From the NCBI GenBank assembly GCA_028709805.1, contig JAQUTL010000010.1:1-64000 (forward strand): a stretch of 64,000 bases of DNA, in the 5' to 3' direction. Position 1 is the stretch's first letter, and every line of letters starts with the position of its first letter. This stretch comes from Victivallaceae bacterium (GTDB lineage Bacteria > Verrucomicrobiota > Lentisphaeria > Victivallales > Victivallaceae). Positions 36,740-46,500 of this stretch are shown one piece after another. The position numbers and the translations under genes were made by a program. Below the pieces are notes generated by a model that saw only the letters and a program-made list of their open reading frames with translations, was not told the origin of the DNA and ran no database searches.

Positions 36740-38419
36740 TTAAGTATAACGCAGGACCTCGTCCACCGAGGTCTCGCCGTTTAAAATGGCCATAAGACCG
36801 TCCTCTCGAACGGTGGTCATGCCGTTTTCGCGCGCCTTGGCCTGAATCGCTCCGGACGGCGCGTTGGAGGAGATCAATTCCACGATTTCTGGAGTGATGA
36901 CCAGAAGTTCGGTGATCGCCTTCCGCCCCTTGTACCCGGTGTGATTGCAGACCGGACAACCGCGACCGTAATAGAATTTACGGTTGCCGAGGTCGGCGCG
37001 ATCCAGATCGAGACGGGCCAGCTCCTCGTCATTCGGCACATAGGCGGTCTTGCAGTTCGGGCAGACGCGCCGAATCAGCCGCTGCGCCAGCACGCCGACC
37101 AGACTTGAGCAGACCAGGAACGGCTCCACGCCCATATCCACCAGTCGGGTGATCGCGCCGGCGGCGTCGTTGGTGTGCAGCGTGCTGAACACAAAGTGAC
37201 CGGTGAGCGACGCTTCGATGGCGGTCTGCGCCGTCTCGAAGTCGCGGATCTCACCGACGAGGATGCGGTCGGGGTCCTGACGCAGGAACGCACGCAGCGC
37301 CCGGTGGAAAGTCATACCCACCGCATCGTTGATCGGCACCTGAATCAGTCCTTCAATGTCGTACTCCACCGGGTCTTCGGCGGTCAGCAGTTTGTCGCCG
37401 ATCACGTTGATCTCGCTCAGCGCCGAATACAAAGTGGTGGTCTTGCCCGAACCCGTCGGCCCGGTGACCAGCAGAATCCCGTTCGGCAGATGGATCATCT
37501 CGCGCAGTTTTTCCAGCACCGTGGTGTTGATTCCAAGCGAGTCAAGCTGCAGATTGACCACTGTGCGGTCAAGCACGCGGAGCACCACCGATTCGCCGTG
37601 GGTGGTCGGCAGACAGGAGACTCGCAGGTCCACCGGCCGGCCGGCGTAGCGTTTCTGAATTCGGCCGTCCTGCGGAATGCGGCGCTCGGCAATGTCGAGG
37701 TTGCTGAGAATTTTAATACGGCTGATGATGGCCGAAGCCAGCGTCAGCGGCGGCGGCGGCATCTCGTACAGCGCGCCGTCCACCCGGTAACGGATGCGGA
37801 ACTCCTTTTCAAACGGCTCGAAGTGAATGTCCGACGCCTTGTCCTTGATCGCCTGACTGATTACCGCGTCCACATACTTCACGATCGGCGCTTCGCTGGC
37901 GGCACTCAGATCAACATCTTCCAGTCCGGTGTTCTTGTCCTCATTTTTAAGCACCTCCAACACGTCGCGCACCGTGCTCATGTCCGGCGGATAATATTTT
38001 TCGATCGCGGTGTCGATCTGCTCCGGCGGCGCCACCAGCGGAATGATGTCCGTACCCTGAATGAAGCGCAGATCGTCATGAATCTGATAATTGAGCGGCT
38101 CGCGCAACGCCACCCGCAAAATGCCGTCGGAAAACTCCACCGGAATCGCGCCGTAGGTGCGGGCGGTGTCCGGCGTCATCAGCGCAATGGTTTCGCCGGT
38201 GATCACGATGTTCTCGAGGTCTACCACCTCGGTATTGAGGCTGCCGGCGATCAGCCGCATCAGCTCCGTTTCGCTGGTGTGGCCGAAATCCACCACCACC
38301 TCGAAGAGGCTCTTGCCCGAACGGGACTGTTCCTCCTCCATCTCGTTTAACTGCGCATCGGTCGCAATCCCCTCCTGAAGAAGCAGATCACGCAGCGCCT
38401 GGCTGGCGGTATCGAGCAT
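36740..38419 (-). CDS. GspE/PilB-type secretion ATPase (copy 2)
   Basis: [23 protein letters not shown] ... ILVGEIRDFETAQTAIEASLTGHFVFSTLHTNDA ... VCPNCKTAYVPNDEE..CPVCNHTGYKGR. Confidence 0.95.
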   Translation of the reverse strand: MLDTASQALRDLLLQEGIATDAQLNEMEEEQSRSGKSLFEVVVDFGHTSETELMRLIAGSLNTEVVDLENIVITGETIALMTPDTARTYGAIPVEFSDGILRVALREPLNYQIHDDLRFIQGTDIIPLVAPPEQIDTAIEKYYPPDMSTVRDVLEVLKNEDKNTGLEDVDLSAASEAPIVKYVDAVISQAIKDKASDIHFEPFEKEFRIRYRVDGALYEMPPPPLTLASAIISRIKILSNLDIAERRIPQDGRIQKRYAGRPVDLRVSCLPTTHGESVVLRVLDRTVVNLQLDSLGINTTVLEKLREMIHLPNGILLVTGPTGSGKTTTLYSALSEINVIGDKLLTAEDPVEYDIEGLIQVPINDAVGMTFHRALRAFLRQDPDRILVGEIRDFETAQTAIEASLTGHFVFSTLHTNDAAGAITRLVDMGVEPFLVCSSLVGVLAQRLIRRVCPNCKTAYVPNDEELARLDLDRADLGNRKFYYGRGCPVCNHTGYKGRKAITELLVITPEIVELISSNAPSGAIQAKARENGMTTVREDGLMAILNGETSVDEVLRYT

Positions 38420-38452
38420 AATATTTGTCCTATGTTAAAACTTTTTTCGTCC

Positions 38453-40183
38453 TTATTCTTCGTCCATCATGGTTACCCGGATGACCTCTTCCAGCGTGGA
38501 AATGCCGGCCTCGGCCTTGCGGATGGCGTCATCGCGCAGGGTGCGCATGCCGTTGCGTCTTGCGGCGTCGCGGATGGCGGCGGCCGGCTGGTTGCTGAAA
38601 ATCAATGCGCCGATGTCCGGCGTGATGGTGAAAATTTCATAGATGCCGATACGTCCTTTGTACCCGGTGTGGCCGCAGCGTTCGCAGCCGCGACCTTTGT
38701 AAAATTTGCGGGTTTCGGCGTAATCGGCGGAAAGTCCGAGCAGCCGCATTTCCATTGCGGTAGGCCGCACCTCTTCCATACAATACTTGCAGACCCGGCG
38801 CAGCAGCCGCTGAGCCATGACCGCACGCACCGAGGAGGCGACCAGAAACGGCTGTACGCCCATATCGATGAGTCGGGTGATTGCGCCCGGAGCGTCGTTG
38901 GTGTGCAGTGTGCTGAACACCAAGTGGCCGGTAAGCGCGGCGTTGATGGCGATCTCGGCGGTTTCCAAGTCTCGAATTTCACCGACCATGATGATGTTTG
39001 GCGCCTGACGCAGCATGGAGCGCAGCGCCGCGGCGAACGTCATGTCCACCGTCCGGTCCACCTGAACCTGATTGATTCCGGGCAGCAGGTATTCCACCGG
39101 GTCCTCGACGGTGATGATCTTGCGTGCCACGGTGTTGATTGAGTTCAGGAATGCGTAAAGACTGGTGGTTTTACCCGAACCGGTCGGCCCGGTGACCAGG
39201 AAAATGCCGTCAGGATAGTTGATGATGCGCTGGACAACCTCCAGGTCGTCGGCGAAGAAGCCAAGTTTCGGAATGTCAAGCTGGATGCTCGCCTTGTCAA
39301 GGATACGCATGACGATTGATTCGCCGTGAGTGGTCGGGATGTCGGAAACACGGAGGTCCAGCTCTTTGTCTCCAATGGCGATCTGGATTCGGCCGTCCTG
39401 CGGAATGCGTTTTTCGGTGATGTCCATACGGGCCATGATTTTGAGCCGACTGGTAAGGCTGGCCTGAAGGAACTTCGGCGGCGACTCCATCTTGTGCAAC
39501 ACTCCGTCGATGCGGTAGCGGATGCGGTAGTCTTTTTCCATCGGCTCAAGGTGAATATCGGAGGCGCGCAGATTGTGCGCTTCGGAGATGATCAGGGAGA
39601 TCAGACGGCCGACCGAGGCTTCATCGTCGCTGTACACCTCTTTGGTTCCGGCCAGAGCGCCGATTTCGCCTTTGCCTGAAGCGGCGTTGCCGGCGGTGTC
39701 CAGTCCGTCCATGAATTTGGACATGGTTTCGGCCAGCGTGTGGTAGTGACGGTCGATGATCCGCTGAATCTGCCCGGCGGGGGCGATGACGGCGTCGACG
39801 TCGTGACCGAGCAGGTAACGGAGGGCGTCGATGGTGTCCATATCGGTTGGATCGCTCATTGCCACGGTCAGCGTGTCATCGTGTTTCATCACCGGAACCA
39901 CGTTGTAAGTGCTCACGATGTCCGGGGTGAGCGAGGCGAGAACTTCTTCCGGAATATCATAGTTGTTGAGATCGATGATCTCCATGCCGTACTCGTTGGC
40001 GAGCAGCTGGAGATAGACGTCCTCCGGGACGTAATTGAGCAGTTTTATCGCGTCCACCGCGTCCATATGCTGCTCTTCATTGGAATGGTTTTTCGCATAT
40101 TCGACTGCGTTATCGGCCTGTTCCTTGGTCAACAGCCCGTTTTCCATCAGCAGTTCGAGAATGTAGCGGTTGTCTCTGGCCAC
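38453..40183 (-). CDS. GspE/PilB-type secretion ATPase (copy 1)
   Basis: [23 protein letters not shown] ... IIMVGEIRDLETAEIAINAALTGHLVFSTLHTNDA ... CERCGHTGYKGR. Confidence 0.95.
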   Translation of the reverse strand: MARDNRYILELLMENGLLTKEQADNAVEYAKNHSNEEQHMDAVDAIKLLNYVPEDVYLQLLANEYGMEIIDLNNYDIPEEVLASLTPDIVSTYNVVPVMKHDDTLTVAMSDPTDMDTIDALRYLLGHDVDAVIAPAGQIQRIIDRHYHTLAETMSKFMDGLDTAGNAASGKGEIGALAGTKEVYSDDEASVGRLISLIISEAHNLRASDIHLEPMEKDYRIRYRIDGVLHKMESPPKFLQASLTSRLKIMARMDITEKRIPQDGRIQIAIGDKELDLRVSDIPTTHGESIVMRILDKASIQLDIPKLGFFADDLEVVQRIINYPDGIFLVTGPTGSGKTTSLYAFLNSINTVARKIITVEDPVEYLLPGINQVQVDRTVDMTFAAALRSMLRQAPNIIMVGEIRDLETAEIAINAALTGHLVFSTLHTNDAPGAITRLIDMGVQPFLVASSVRAVMAQRLLRRVCKYCMEEVRPTAMEMRLLGLSADYAETRKFYKGRGCERCGHTGYKGRIGIYEIFTITPDIGALIFSNQPAAAIRDAARRNGMRTLRDDAIRKAEAGISTLEEVIRVTMMDEE

Positions 40184-40282
40184 GTTATTTCTCCATGGTG
40201 GGTTGGTCGTTCTATAAGTACAAAGAAAACATTAACGTTTTTCTGCAAAATTTCAAGCGCTGATGATGTAAAAAACGATTTT

Positions 40283-41674
40283 TTATGGCTTTATGGCGTT
40301 TACCAGCGTTTCAAGCCGGAGCAGCGCGTCGGGCAAAGTCGAGAACTCGCCGTCAAGCTGGGCCTGATAGCAGGCGGCGGTCAGCCGACCGACTTCCGGT
40401 CCCGGCGGGACACCGAGGGCGAGAACATGGCGCCCCATTATCAGCGGCTTCGGTGCTCCGGCGGCGATTTCAAGTTCGCGGATTTTTTTGTTGAACCATT
40501 CGATTGGTTCGCGGTCCGGCGGCAGCGGAGGGCGCCCGGCCGAGTCAGCCAGAGCCACTTTCGCCAGCAGGTCGCACCGGGCGACCCGCACAGCGAGATG
40601 GCGGAAGGCGCGGTCGCCGGCGTGGTTGTAAAAATAGCTGTAAGGTTTTAGGTGATTTTCCACCAGCGGAAGAACATCGCGAGCGATGGACGCATCGCGG
40701 AAAAGACGCGTCAGGAAGCGGCCGGCCGGCGCGGAACCGGACTCCTCGTGCCCCTTGCTGGTGATGCGGCCGTCCGGCTCGAAAACGGTGGTTGACGGCT
40801 TGCCAAAATCATGACAGAGAACTGATAACATAAAAATAAGATTATCGCGGTCTGCGGCGGCGCAGCGCATTGTTGCGGCGGCGTCCAGACAATGCAGAGT
40901 ATGGGTCCACACGTCGCCTTCCGGATGCCATTTGCGATATTGTTCACATCCTATTAAATATTTTAATTCAGGATAAAAATCTACCCACCCGGAAACGCGC
41001 AGAAAATTCAATCCGAGCGACGGCTCCGCCCCCTTCAGCAGCAGTTTTTTCCACTCCTCCCCGACACGTTCCACCGGCAGGTTCTCCGGCGTCATTTTCC
41101 GGCATTCCGCAACCAGTTCCGGCGCCGGAACAAACCGGAATCTGGCCAGAAACTGCATGGCGCGCAACACCCGGAGCGGGTCTTCGGAAAAGTGACCGCC
41201 CACCTGCCGCAGCACGCCGGCGCGCAGGTCGCGTTGTCCGTCGTGCGGGTCCTCGATTTTTCCGGCGGAAAGGTCATACATGATCGCATTGACGGTGAAA
41301 TCGCGCCGCGCCGCCGCCTCGGAAAGTGTCAGCGACGGATCGAAGTCCATCAGAAATCCGCGATGTCCGGTTCCGGTTTTGTTTTCGCGCCGGGGGATGG
41401 CCACGTCAACGTCGACGCCGGAGAGTTTGACCACGCCGAAGCTGGACCCGACCAGATTGAGTTTGAACTCCGTTTCCAGCGCCGCGGTCAACCTGTCCGG
41501 CGACAGCCCGAACACCTCAACGTCCAGATCGTGCGACGGCGTACCGGTCAGCGCGTCGCGCACCGCGCCGCCGACCAGATAGGCGTTGCCGCCGGCGCAC
41601 TTCACCAAATCAGCCACTTTTCTCACCGCCTCCGCCGCAGCGCGGTCGGCGGCGTTGTCCAACAGGTCAGACAT
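40283..41674 (-). CDS. CCA-adding enzyme/poly(A) polymerase family nucleotidyltransferase with HD domain
   Basis: NAYLVGGAVRDALTGTPSHDLDVEVFG ... RRDFTVNAIMYDL ... LSVLCHDFGKPSTT. Confidence 0.9.
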   Translation of the reverse strand: MSDLLDNAADRAAAEAVRKVADLVKCAGGNAYLVGGAVRDALTGTPSHDLDVEVFGLSPDRLTAALETEFKLNLVGSSFGVVKLSGVDVDVAIPRRENKTGTGHRGFLMDFDPSLTLSEAAARRDFTVNAIMYDLSAGKIEDPHDGQRDLRAGVLRQVGGHFSEDPLRVLRAMQFLARFRFVPAPELVAECRKMTPENLPVERVGEEWKKLLLKGAEPSLGLNFLRVSGWVDFYPELKYLIGCEQYRKWHPEGDVWTHTLHCLDAAATMRCAAADRDNLIFMLSVLCHDFGKPSTTVFEPDGRITSKGHEESGSAPAGRFLTRLFRDASIARDVLPLVENHLKPYSYFYNHAGDRAFRHLAVRVARCDLLAKVALADSAGRPPLPPDREPIEWFNKKIRELEIAAGAPKPLIMGRHVLALGVPPGPEVGRLTAACYQAQLDGEFSTLPDALLRLETLVNAIKP

Positions 41675-42242
41675 GGAAGAATTCCTGCGCCATGGCGAAG
41701 ATCAGCAGTTTTGAATCCACGCCGTCGCCGTCGGCGATGCGCCGCTTCAGAAATCCGGCCAGCTCCCCGATCTTCACGGCGAACACCTCGATATTTTCGC
41801 TGTCTTCCTGACGGTTTTCCGGCATTCCTGCCTGATAATCGAAGTCATTGATCTCGATTATGGCAAAGACCGAGCTTTCGCCGCTCATTCCGGCCGACGA
41901 ATACGCCGGCGGCGAACTGAAGCTCAGCAGTCCGGCGAATCCGGTCTCCTCCATCAGTTCCCGTTTTGCGGTTTCCTCCGGCGGCTCGCCCGGCTCGATG
42001 AGTCCGGCCGGAAATTCGACCACGTATTTACCGGTCGGCGGACGGAACTGCCGGGTCAGCAGCACCCGGTTCGACGGCATCAGATGGCCGATTATCACCG
42101 CGGCGCCGTTGGTCTCCGGGCGGTCGGCGGCCTCCCAGACCCGGGCTCTGCCGCGTTCGTCGATAAATTCTATTTTGTTGAGTCCCAGAAATTTTCCGGC
42201 GGCGATTGCGGCCTTTCCGGTCACTATTGCGGTTTTGTTCAT
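41667..42242 (-). CDS. NUDIX hydrolase (ADP-ribose pyrophosphatase-like)
   Basis: EFPAGLIEPGEPPEETAKRELMEETGF (Nudix box). Confidence 0.9.
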   Translation of the reverse strand: MNKTAIVTGKAAIAAGKFLGLNKIEFIDERGRARVWEAADRPETNGAAVIIGHLMPSNRVLLTRQFRPPTGKYVVEFPAGLIEPGEPPEETAKRELMEETGFAGLLSFSSPPAYSSAGMSGESSVFAIIEINDFDYQAGMPENRQEDSENIEVFAVKIGELAGFLKRRIADGDGVDSKLLIFAMAQEFFHV

Positions 42243-42484
42243 ATTTGCCTTTCGTGCACTTGCTTTTATTTTTTTTCGTGCTACAATATACACAGCGGAA
42301 GTTCTCCGCGCAAATTTTCCCCATAAACTTGACGGCAGAAAATAAAGTCATGTCCGCCAGCCGCGCCCGATGAGGCCCCGGATGGCGGTATGTAAAGTTG
42401 ACTCAAAACGATTGTAAATGGCTTCGTGGCACGGTTGCCGCCGTCAGCGTGCTTCGCCGGCCGATCCCGGTAATCCAGAAAAAA

Positions 42485-43078
42485 ATGTTCGGAAAAAAAA
42501 TCAATGTCGCCGTCACCGGCGGAGTGGGATGCGGAAAAAGCACCGTGCTGAAATGGATGGCCGGCCACGGCTTTCCGGTGTTGAGTGCCGACGCCGTGTG
42601 TCACAAGGCGCTTGACCGCCCGGAAATCATCGGACGGTTGACAGAACGCTGGGGAAGGAACTGTCGGCTTGAATCCTCATCGGGCGTGGCGGCCGACCGC
42701 AAATGGATAGCCGGAAAGGTGTTCGGCGAACCCGGAGAACTTGAATATCTGACCTCCGTTCTGTACCCGGAGGTGCAGAGAAAATTGGAGGATTTCTGCG
42801 CCGGAAAATGCGACGGCGCGGCGGATAACGTGAAATTCCGGGCGGCGGAGGTTCCGCTGCTTTTTGAAAGCGGCATGGAAAAAATGTTTGACTTTACGGT
42901 CTGCGTCTGGTCTCCGGAGTGCCGCAGCGCCGGACTGTCCGGCCGGGCGGCGCTCCAGCTGCCGGTGGACCGGAAAATGGAACTTGCCGATTTCGCACTG
43001 ATAAACAATGCCGGTCTCGAACAGCTTTACCGCCAGTGCAGTATGCTGGCCGCTCAGCTTGAAAATATGGTTGTCTAA
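42485..43078 (+). CDS. coaE: Dephospho-CoA kinase
   Basis: [43 protein letters not shown]. Confidence 0.88.
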   Translation: MFGKKINVAVTGGVGCGKSTVLKWMAGHGFPVLSADAVCHKALDRPEIIGRLTERWGRNCRLESSSGVAADRKWIAGKVFGEPGELEYLTSVLYPEVQRKLEDFCAGKCDGAADNVKFRAAEVPLLFESGMEKMFDFTVCVWSPECRSAGLSGRAALQLPVDRKMELADFALINNAGLEQLYRQCSMLAAQLENMVV

Positions 43079-43097
43079 TCAAAAACAAGGAAAAAAT

Positions 43098-45071
43098 ATG
43101 GAAGAAAACGAAAAGAACGAAGCCGCCGGAAACGGTGGTTCGGGAGCGCCGGAGCAGTCCGCCGCGACGCCGCAGAAAAAACGTCGCGGCCGGCCGCCGA
43201 AGGCGAAGACCATGGTTCCGCTGGAGGAGATCGCCGGAGAAGGCGAGCCGGTGCCGTATCAACGCCCGGAGCCGATGTTTGACGACGATGATATGAATTA
43301 CTCCGCTCCGGCCGGCGATCCGATGCCGACGCCGGAGAAGAAAGAGGTTCGTCCGGTAGACCCGGTTTTCGATTATGACGCGCCGGCGCCGCGGAGCTAT
43401 TCCGCAGCCGATCCGGAAAACGCGACGACCACCGCCGCCGCCGCATCATCATCCGGTCAAGGACAGGAAGACGAGCGGCGGAACGAAAACAATTCCGGCA
43501 ACACCAATGCCGTCCGCCAGCAAAACGGCGGGGCCGCGCCGCAGAGAACGATCCGGCCGGCCGACGATCCCGGCATGATGCCGCAGGGCGCCGAACGCCC
43601 GGCCGACGACCGCCGCCCGTCCAGATTCCGGAACAACAATAACAATAATAATAACAACAACCGGAACAACCGGAATAACCGGAACAACCGGAACAATAAC
43701 AACAACCGCTATAACAACAACGGCGGAAACAATTACCGTCAGCAGCAGCAGATTCAACCGCAGTATCCGGACGAAATATATGACGAAGCCGTCGAAACGG
43801 AAAACGGAGATTCCGGCGAAAAGATCAATATCGCGGCGCTGCACGCCGCCGGCATGTCCGAACTTTACGCCATGGCCGAATCTCTGGGCATCGAAGGCAT
43901 CGGCGCGCTGGAAAAGCACCGTCTGGTTTACGAGATATTGAAAGCCAACGCCGAAAAAAGCGGCATGATGTACGGGTCGGGCTATCTCGAAGTGCTGCCG
44001 GACGGGTTCGGCTTCCTGCGCAGTGAAAATTACAGCTATCTGCCCTGCAATGAAGATATCTACCTGTCTCCGTCCCAGATCAAACGCTTTGCGCTCAAGA
44101 CCGGCGACTTTGTCTGCGGCCAGATCCGCACTCCGCGCGAGAAAGAGCGCTTTTTCGCCATGATCAAGGTCGAGACCATCAACGACGACCTGCCGGAGCG
44201 GAAGAAAGAGATCATTCCATTCAACAACCTCACGCCCTATTTCCCGACCGAGCGTCTGGTTCTGGAAAGCGATCCGGCCGACCTCTCCACCCGCGTGGTT
44301 GACCTCGCCTCGCCGATCGGCAAAGGCCAGCGCGGACTGATCGTTGCGCCGCCGCGCACCGGCAAGACCGTGCTGATGCAGAAGATGGCCAACGCCATCC
44401 GCAAGAACAACCCGGACGTGAAACTCATCATCCTCCTGATCGACGAGCGCCCGGAAGAGGTCACCGACATGCAGCGCAGCGTGGACGCCGAAGTGGTTTC
44501 ATCGACTTTCGACGAACCGCCGGAACGCCATGTCCAGGTCGCTGAAATGGTGATCGAGAAAGCCAAGCGGCTGGTCGAATATAAACACGACGTGGTTATA
44601 ATGCTGGACAGCATCACCCGTCTGGCCCGCGCCTACAACACGCTCCAGCCCCACTCCGGCAAAATTCTCTCCGGCGGCGTGGATGCCAACGCGCTGCACA
44701 AGCCGAAGCGCTTCTTCGGCGCGGCCCGCAACATCGAGGGCCACGGCAGCCTGACGATCATCGCCACCGCGCTGATCGAGACCGGGAGCAAAATGGACGA
44801 GGTGATCTTCGAAGAGTTCAAGGGAACCGGCAACATGGAACTGGTGCTGGACCGCAACCTTTCGGACAAACGCATTTATCCGGCGATCAACCTTGAGAAG
44901 TCGGGAACCCGCAAGGAGGAGCTGCTGCTCCATCCCGACGAACTTCAGCGCGTCTGGACGCTGCGCCGCGCCATGACCGGCGTTCCTCCGGTCGAGGCCA
45001 TGGAACTGCTGCTGGGCAAGTTGAAGAAGATTCCAAGCAACATCGAGTTCCTGCTGACCCTTCAGGTCTGA
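43098..45071 (+). CDS. rho: Transcription termination factor Rho with Asn-rich N-terminal insert
   Basis: [83 protein letters not shown]. Confidence 0.97.
   Translation: MEENEKNEAAGNGGSGAPEQSAATPQKKRRGRPPKAKTMVPLEEIAGEGEPVPYQRPEPMFDDDDMNYSAPAGDPMPTPEKKEVRPVDPVFDYDAPAPRSYSAADPENATTTAAAASSSGQGQEDERRNENNSGNTNAVRQQNGGAAPQRTIRPADDPGMMPQGAERPADDRRPSRFRNNNNNNNNNNRNNRNNRNNRNNNNNRYNNNGGNNYRQQQQIQPQYPDEIYDEAVETENGDSGEKINIAALHAAGMSELYAMAESLGIEGIGALEKHRLVYEILKANAEKSGMMYGSGYLEVLPDGFGFLRSENYSYLPCNEDIYLSPSQIKRFALKTGDFVCGQIRTPREKERFFAMIKVETINDDLPERKKEIIPFNNLTPYFPTERLVLESDPADLSTRVVDLASPIGKGQRGLIVAPPRTGKTVLMQKMANAIRKNNPDVKLIILLIDERPEEVTDMQRSVDAEVVSSTFDEPPERHVQVAEMVIEKAKRLVEYKHDVVIMLDSITRLARAYNTLQPHSGKILSGGVDANALHKPKRFFGAARNIEGHGSLTIIATALIETGSKMDEVIFEEFKGTGNMELVLDRNLSDKRIYPAINLEKSGTRKEELLLHPDELQRVWTLRRAMTGVPPVEAMELLLGKLKKIPSNIEFLLTLQV
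43621..43755 (+). repeat. Asn/Arg codon low-complexity tract within rho
   Basis: AAC/AAT runs and reiterated CCGGAACAA units encoding [30 protein letters not shown]. Confidence 0.95.
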
Positions 45072-45090
45072 GCGGGAGAGGAGACGGTTT

Positions 45091-45375
45091 GTGAGTAAGA
45101 AGATTCTGTTGTGGTTCTTTTATGCGCTGCTGCTGTTCCTGCTGGTGGCCGCCGCCATTCTGCTGGTGCCGATGCGCAAGCAGCTGGCGGACGACTCGCG
45201 CGAGCTGAACCGCCAGCGCCAAATCGAGGAAAACCGTAGGATCGAGGCCAATAAGCTGGAGAGCGAAGTCAATGCGCTTCAGAACGATCCCGACGCGGTT
45301 GAAAAAATCGCACGGGAAAAGTACGGCATGGCCAAGGACGGCGAAACCGTGCTGATGGTCCCCGGAAAAAAGTAG
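45091..45375 (+). CDS. FtsB/DivIC-like septum formation initiator
   Basis: Single N-terminal TM then coiled coil RELNRQRQIEENRRIEANKLESEVNALQNDPDAVEKIAREKYGMAKDGETVLMVPG. Confidence 0.75.
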   Translation: MSKKILLWFFYALLLFLLVAAAILLVPMRKQLADDSRELNRQRQIEENRRIEANKLESEVNALQNDPDAVEKIAREKYGMAKDGETVLMVPGKK

Positions 45376-45634
45376 CATCTCCCGCCCCCGACCGCAAGAG
45401 TGCGGATGACGTGAAACGCGGCGTGAACGGCGGACTGACGGGTGAAACCATCGGTCGACCGTCGCGAAACACCGCGCACAAACGGCAAACGGAAAATGCG
45501 GAAAACCGCATGCGGACAACAACTGACGCCGAAACGGGCAACCCCCGTTCCGGCGTTTTATTTTTTATCCCTCCTTTCCGCCGTCGGATGTTCCCCACCT
45601 TAAAAATTAATTTGTGGACAACGGCATTGAGTTC

Positions 45635-45662
45635 TTGATTTTTTCAAAAAAAATGATATATT
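45635..45662 (+). promoter_or_regulatory. Putative sigma-70-like promoter of nagB-like gene
   Basis: TTGATT (45635-45640), 16-bp spacer, TATATT (45657-45662) in an AT-rich intergenic segment. Confidence 0.45.
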
Positions 45663-45713
45663 CTGTATTTGTAATCTTTTTTAACAAAGTCAAAAAAAGA
45701 AACGGAGTTTTTT

Positions 45714-46457
45714 ATGGAGATCAAGATTTACCGGAACAAGACGGAGATGAGTGCGGCGGCGGCGGAGTTCGGCGCGGAACTTTTGCGCAAGGCGCTGCAC
45801 AGCCGCGGCGAGGCGGTGATGATTGCGGCGACGGCTCCGAGTCAGTTTGAGATGATGGAGCATCTGACGGCGGCTCCGGGCATCGACTGGAGCAAAGTGA
45901 CGATTTTCCATCTGGACGAATATATCGGTCTGCCCGCCGGCCACCGTGCCGGGTTCCGGCTCAATCTCCGGAAGAACCTGATTGACCGCCTGCCGGCGGC
46001 GCCGAAGAAGGTGTGGTATGTTGACGGCGACCACCCGGAAGAGTTCTGTTCTTCAATCCGGCGGGTCATGGCGGAAATTCCGGTGGACGTGGCCTTTGTC
46101 GGAGTCGGGGAGAACGGCCACATCGCCTTCAACGATCCGCCGGCCGATTTTGAGACCGGCGAGGCGTTCAAAATCGTCACTCTCGACCATGTCTGCCGCA
46201 ACCAGCAGTTCACCGAAGGGTGGTTCCCGTCACTGGACGCGGTGCCGACCACGGCGTTGAGCATGACCATTCCGCAGATCATGAAAAGCGCGGCGATCGT
46301 CAATGTGGTTCCTGACAGCCGCAAGGCGGCGGCGGTTCGCGGCATGGTGGAGGGGGCGGTGAGCAATCTTTGTCCGGCGTCGATTTTGCGGACTCACGGG
46401 AACTGCACAACTTTTTTGGATGACGCATCGGCCTCGCTGCTGGCGGAGCGCCCATAA
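45714..46457 (+). CDS. nagB: Glucosamine-6-phosphate deaminase family protein
   Basis: IFHLDEYIGLPAGHRAGFRLNL ... FVGVGENGHIAFNDPPADF. Confidence 0.88.
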   Translation: MEIKIYRNKTEMSAAAAEFGAELLRKALHSRGEAVMIAATAPSQFEMMEHLTAAPGIDWSKVTIFHLDEYIGLPAGHRAGFRLNLRKNLIDRLPAAPKKVWYVDGDHPEEFCSSIRRVMAEIPVDVAFVGVGENGHIAFNDPPADFETGEAFKIVTLDHVCRNQQFTEGWFPSLDAVPTTALSMTIPQIMKSAAIVNVVPDSRKAAAVRGMVEGAVSNLCPASILRTHGNCTTFLDDASASLLAERP

Positions 46458-46500
46458 GCGCTCTTGAATTTCGCGGTTGATATGATATTGTATTGACCGT

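Noticed and set aside
37175-38350. 391-aa plus-strand ORF
   Set aside because: Antisense to the GspE-like ATPase; no family motifs
43449-43919. Val/Ile-rich minus ORF ([19 protein letters not shown]) resembling a membrane protein
   Set aside because: Antisense translation of the Asn-rich tract in rho
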